Source of the DNA: Candidatus Zhuqueibacterota bacterium
Lineage (GTDB): Bacteria > Zhuqueibacterota > Zhuqueibacteria > Oceanimicrobiales > Oceanimicrobiaceae
Length of the DNA stretch: 64,000 nucleotides
NCBI GenBank assembly: GCA_029261995.1
Contig: JAJDAF010000065.1
Span: forward strand, 31,832-95,831
Reading direction: 5' to 3'
Numbering within the stretch: the first letter of the stretch is position 1; each line of letters starts with the position of its first letter. Positions 63,001 to 64,000 of this stretch are shown here, piece after piece. Position numbers and translations under genes: made by a program. The notes under the pieces were generated by a model. That model made no database searches, was not told the origin of the DNA, and saw only the letters and a list, made by a program, of their open reading frames with translations.

Positions 63001-63162
63001 TTTCACCAACGCAACCAGAGCAGCGTTCAAGCACCTTTTCACGGCCTGCTCTTTTTCCGTGCCATAGATTGAAGTTTTGAGCCGGCTTCCCAATGCATTG
63101 AGAACCTGCGTCGTCAATGCTGCGGTCAGACCAGATAAATAACTCGCAGAAAAGGTATCCAT
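59917..63162 (-). CDS. STAND/NACHT NTPase with FGE-sulfatase (C-type lectin-fold) variable domain (paralogue)
   Basis: 1081 residues from the ATG at 63160-63162 (MDTFSASYLSGL), which has GGGAG eight bases upstream; this start lines up with that of the paralogue. Layout: N-terminal helical region, Walker A GDPGSGKST near 280, Walker B GGLLLIDGLDEV near 392 with VVTSRTYAY, then the FGE-type domain from about 790 (CLVPEGPFWMGS, LPSEAEWEKAARGG, GNVWEWMRSLWG). NTPase and N-terminal regions are only moderately similar to the neighbour, while the last ~50 codons are near-identical outside the variable sites. Likely a diversified sensor of a conflict system. Confidence 0.9.
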   Translation of the reverse strand: MDTFSASYLSGLTAALTTQVLNALGSRLKTSIYGTEKEQAVKRCLNAALVALVKTASTEVTTEINLLRDIFKSYFSDAEVGREVVQLLNGRNLVREEMHFLFGKAEFEAKTLPGVDFDAALSVFEYAFIIAAANEETLQGVIQTSQLLKQTKIQQDIRDDVRKLVELMQGMKEASVEIRGGEVSEIQQQKQLSSAAFRTTPSREAYLNRVFGASRKLNLAGVDPKVVSNRQESQLNLDAVYTALGTLTPEEHDKMLRAEISERKTGHQSALAQLNSHRKLVLMGDPGSGKSTFVNFVALCLAGEDLASQEANITLLTKPLPEEKSDEQPKSQPWRHGPLLPVRVILRDFAARGLPAKGQKTKAKHLWNFLQAELKADKLVDFAPYLQQELREKGGLLLIDGLDEVPEADQRRGQIKEAVESFAASFPKCRIVVTSRTYAYQKQDWKLTGFVEAILAPFSKGQILSFVEHWYAKGAAGSSQDDAKGRAELLKQAILNNPRLFGLAERPLLLTLMASLHAWRGGTLPEKREELYADSVDLLLYWWESPKAVHRADGTREIQQASLTEWLKVDRDRVRALLQQLAFNAHQAQPELVGTADIPEKELTSGLLALTENPEVKPKRLVEYLSDRAGLLLPRGVEVYTFPHRTFQEYLAACFLTDYNYPEKLVELFRDEPERWREVALLAGAKAARGSVSTIWTLIEELCLSTSTADELDVPDAWSAHLAGQALVEVIGMSKISQRDQIKVDTVKDRLTEIIRMQEFPAIERVSAGANLGRLGEPRKEVLTIQDMQFCLVPEGPFWMGSDESGDELQHLNQALDYDYWLSRYPVTNAQFNCFIAAGGNDEESFWTKAGWSWRQSNKRTGPDDYGRPFDLPNHPVGGVSWYEALAFTFWLDAQYKSMAVLPQDHRMQLPSEAEWEKAARGGVHVPRTQLVGAGTGLPAGQDVKTTKHKNEKRIYPWGNEPDSNRANYSETGVGATNAVGAFPAGSSPYGCEEMSGNVWEWMRSLWGKDLWKPDFKYAYKPGDGREDLNATKDIRRVLRGGSFDDFAGSMRCSYRYGYPPGRGGLNLGFRVVLSPFYSEL

Positions 63163-63304
63163 GCCCTGAGCTCCCTGGCTTGTGTCGATGAGATCAAAGT
63201 ATGAGGGGAAAGACAACAAAACGTAGACAGCTCAAATGTTAAATTCAAGCAAAAAGAATGAATTCAAAGGAAGGGAGCGGGAATGAAAATTGTCACATGG
63301 GTAC

Positions 63305-63336
63305 AAAAAAGGCTCTCGAAGCGAGAGCCTTTTTTT
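63305..63336. terminator. Rho-independent terminator after the tRNA-Lys pair
   Basis: AGGCTCTCG-AAG-CGAGAGCCT forms a nine-base perfect stem with a tri-base loop, with T-runs on both strands, so it can act in both directions. It lies just downstream of the minus-strand tRNAs and could also block read-through into the STAND gene. Confidence 0.88.
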
Positions 63337-63337
63337 C

Positions 63338-63413
63338 TGGTGCGTCGTCAGGGAATCGAACCCCGAACCTTGGGCTTAAGAGGCCCCTGCTCTGCCAATT
63401 GAGCTAACGACGC
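63338..63413 (-). tRNA. tRNA-Lys(CTT)
   Basis: Cloverleaf on the minus strand: acceptor GCGTCGT/ACGACGC, D stem GCTC/GAGC, anticodon loop CTCTTAA (anticodon CTT), T loop TTCGATT, encoded CCA at 63338-63340. The lower anticodon-stem pair is a G-A mismatch. Confidence 0.93.
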
Positions 63414-63428
63414 AGGTGTTATGAATCG

Positions 63429-63501
63429 TGAGGGTAGAAGGATTCGAACCTTCGGCCAACGGCTTAAAAGGCCGCTGCTCTACCGGCTGAGCTATACCCT
63501 C
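63429..63501 (-). tRNA. tRNA-Lys(TTT)
   Basis: Cloverleaf on the minus strand: acceptor GAGGGTA/TACCCTC, D stem GCTC/GAGC, anticodon loop CTTTTAA (anticodon TTT), T stem GAAGG/CCTTC with loop TTCGAAT. CCA is not encoded. It precedes the Lys(CTT) gene by 15 bp, probably in one transcript. Confidence 0.94.
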
Positions 63502-63566
63502 AGGCCGAGGCCAAAACAGTGACGAATATAAGAAACCGATGACTTTTTGTCAATAGAAAATCCGGG

Positions 63567-63884
63567 TCAGTCCAAATAAATGATTTCCGGTGTAAATTGA
63601 CCCTTTTCCTGGACATGGATCATGCCGATGGCCGGGCGCAGGGAAAACCGTTTTCTGCCAGCCGCGCCGGGATTAAGAACAAAGATGCCGTTGATTTTCT
63701 CCAGTTTTGCCTGGTGGCTGTGACCGCAAATGACGAGGTCCGCGTTCTGGCCGGGCAGCGTTTTGCAGGCCGCCAGCAGCTTCGCGTCAGCCAGCCCGCG
63801 AAACTCGTGCAGCATGCAGATTCGCACACCGCCCAACTCGACCGCCAGCACCTCCGGATAGCGTGTGTGCCGGGCATGGCCCAT
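63567..63884 (-). pseudogene. Truncated YfcE/MJ0936-like metallophosphatase (C-terminal part)
   Basis: 105 residues. YPEVLAVELGGVRICMLHEF, LVICGHSHQAKLEKINGIFV and LNPGAAGRKRF are the C-terminal half of the calcineurin-like phosphodiesterase family, including the GHSH metal motif. The N-terminal DxH and GNVD motifs are missing: in frame, a TAG lies about 50 bases upstream of the ATG, and the region up to the window end does not encode the missing part. Either the gene is truncated by inserted DNA or a fragment is expressed. Normal length is about 160-170. Confidence 0.6.
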
Positions 63885-64000
63885 AGCTAGCAGGGTGTGA
63901 GTCCCTGCGCCAGGTTTTCGCGGAGCCGAAGGCTAGGAGAAGGGCAAGGGCGTCGTCGCGAGACGGGGTCTGAAGGAAGCCCAATCCAAAGATGCGGGGC

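Noticed and set aside
55909..63162. Functional formylglycine-generating enzymes
   Set aside because: The catalytic cysteine positions after GGS are occupied by variable residues and Met; the fusion to NTPases and variable regions favours a binding role.
59263..64000. DGR reverse transcriptase or template repeat near the targets
   Set aside because: No RT-like frame (no xxDD motif) and no asparagine-codon version of the variable region visible on either strand in this window.

Overview
This 64 kb window (mid-50s percent GC by eye, densely packed, several TTG/GTG starts supported by Shine-Dalgarno sites) looks like chromosome of an undetermined Gram-negative bacterium. Type 1 and Wzm/Wzt-like ABC exporters, a Wzx-like flippase, WecE-type sugar biosynthesis and many glycosyltransferases point to an elaborate cell-surface or secreted glycoconjugate. 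Intergenic palindromes and a DGR-like STAND/FGE pair are typical of large, multicellular or community-living environmental lineages. The sequence alone does not fix the phylum.

Region 1 (1-25931, all minus strand) reads as one operon, right to left: ABC exporter, GT4, NodB deacetylase, a one-module NRPS (C-A-PCP, asparagine-like code), a GT-A-like protein, a three-module NRPS without thioesterase, two exosortase-system-type alpha/beta hydrolases, GT4, GT10 fucosyltransferase, two tandem GT2/GT7C-type transferases and two sulfotransferase-like genes, the last running off the left edge. The combination suggests a short nonribosomal peptide that is glycosylated, fucosylated and sulfated, or that decorates a polysaccharide.

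Region 2 (26388-36566, plus strand) holds two GT2 enzymes, a Gfo/Idh/MocA oxidoreductase, a GT4-like enzyme, a PglD-like acyltransferase, a BKACE enzyme, a flippase, a SAM methyltransferase and two membrane-anchored SGNH-type proteins. Just upstream (about 25950-26171) lies a decayed C-terminal remnant of a GT2 related to the one at 27314.

Region 3 (36570-53104, minus strand) is a 16-gene run with mostly overlapping or abutting ends: radical SAM protein, detached SPASM protein, nucleotidyltransferase, HprK-like kinase, SGNH protein, sulfotransferase, GTs, a deacetylase-like protein, Wzm/Wzt exporter, a GT2-GT4 fusion and a WecE aminotransferase. It converges with region 2 with 3 bp between them.

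Region 4 (53105-54904) has no convincing gene. It holds hairpins, a degenerate 21-bp tandem repeat and a duplicated terminator.

Region 5 (54907-63162, minus strand) has a small protein of unknown function and two large STAND NTPases, each ending in an FGE-sulfatase/C-type-lectin-like domain. Their last ~180 bp align without gaps. Differences are almost confined to first and second codon positions, mostly with adenine in one copy, and identity continues past the stop. This is the signature of variable regions of a diversity-generating retroelement whose reverse transcriptase and template lie outside the window. Region 6 (63300-64000) carries two tRNA-Lys genes with a terminator and a truncated phosphodiesterase.
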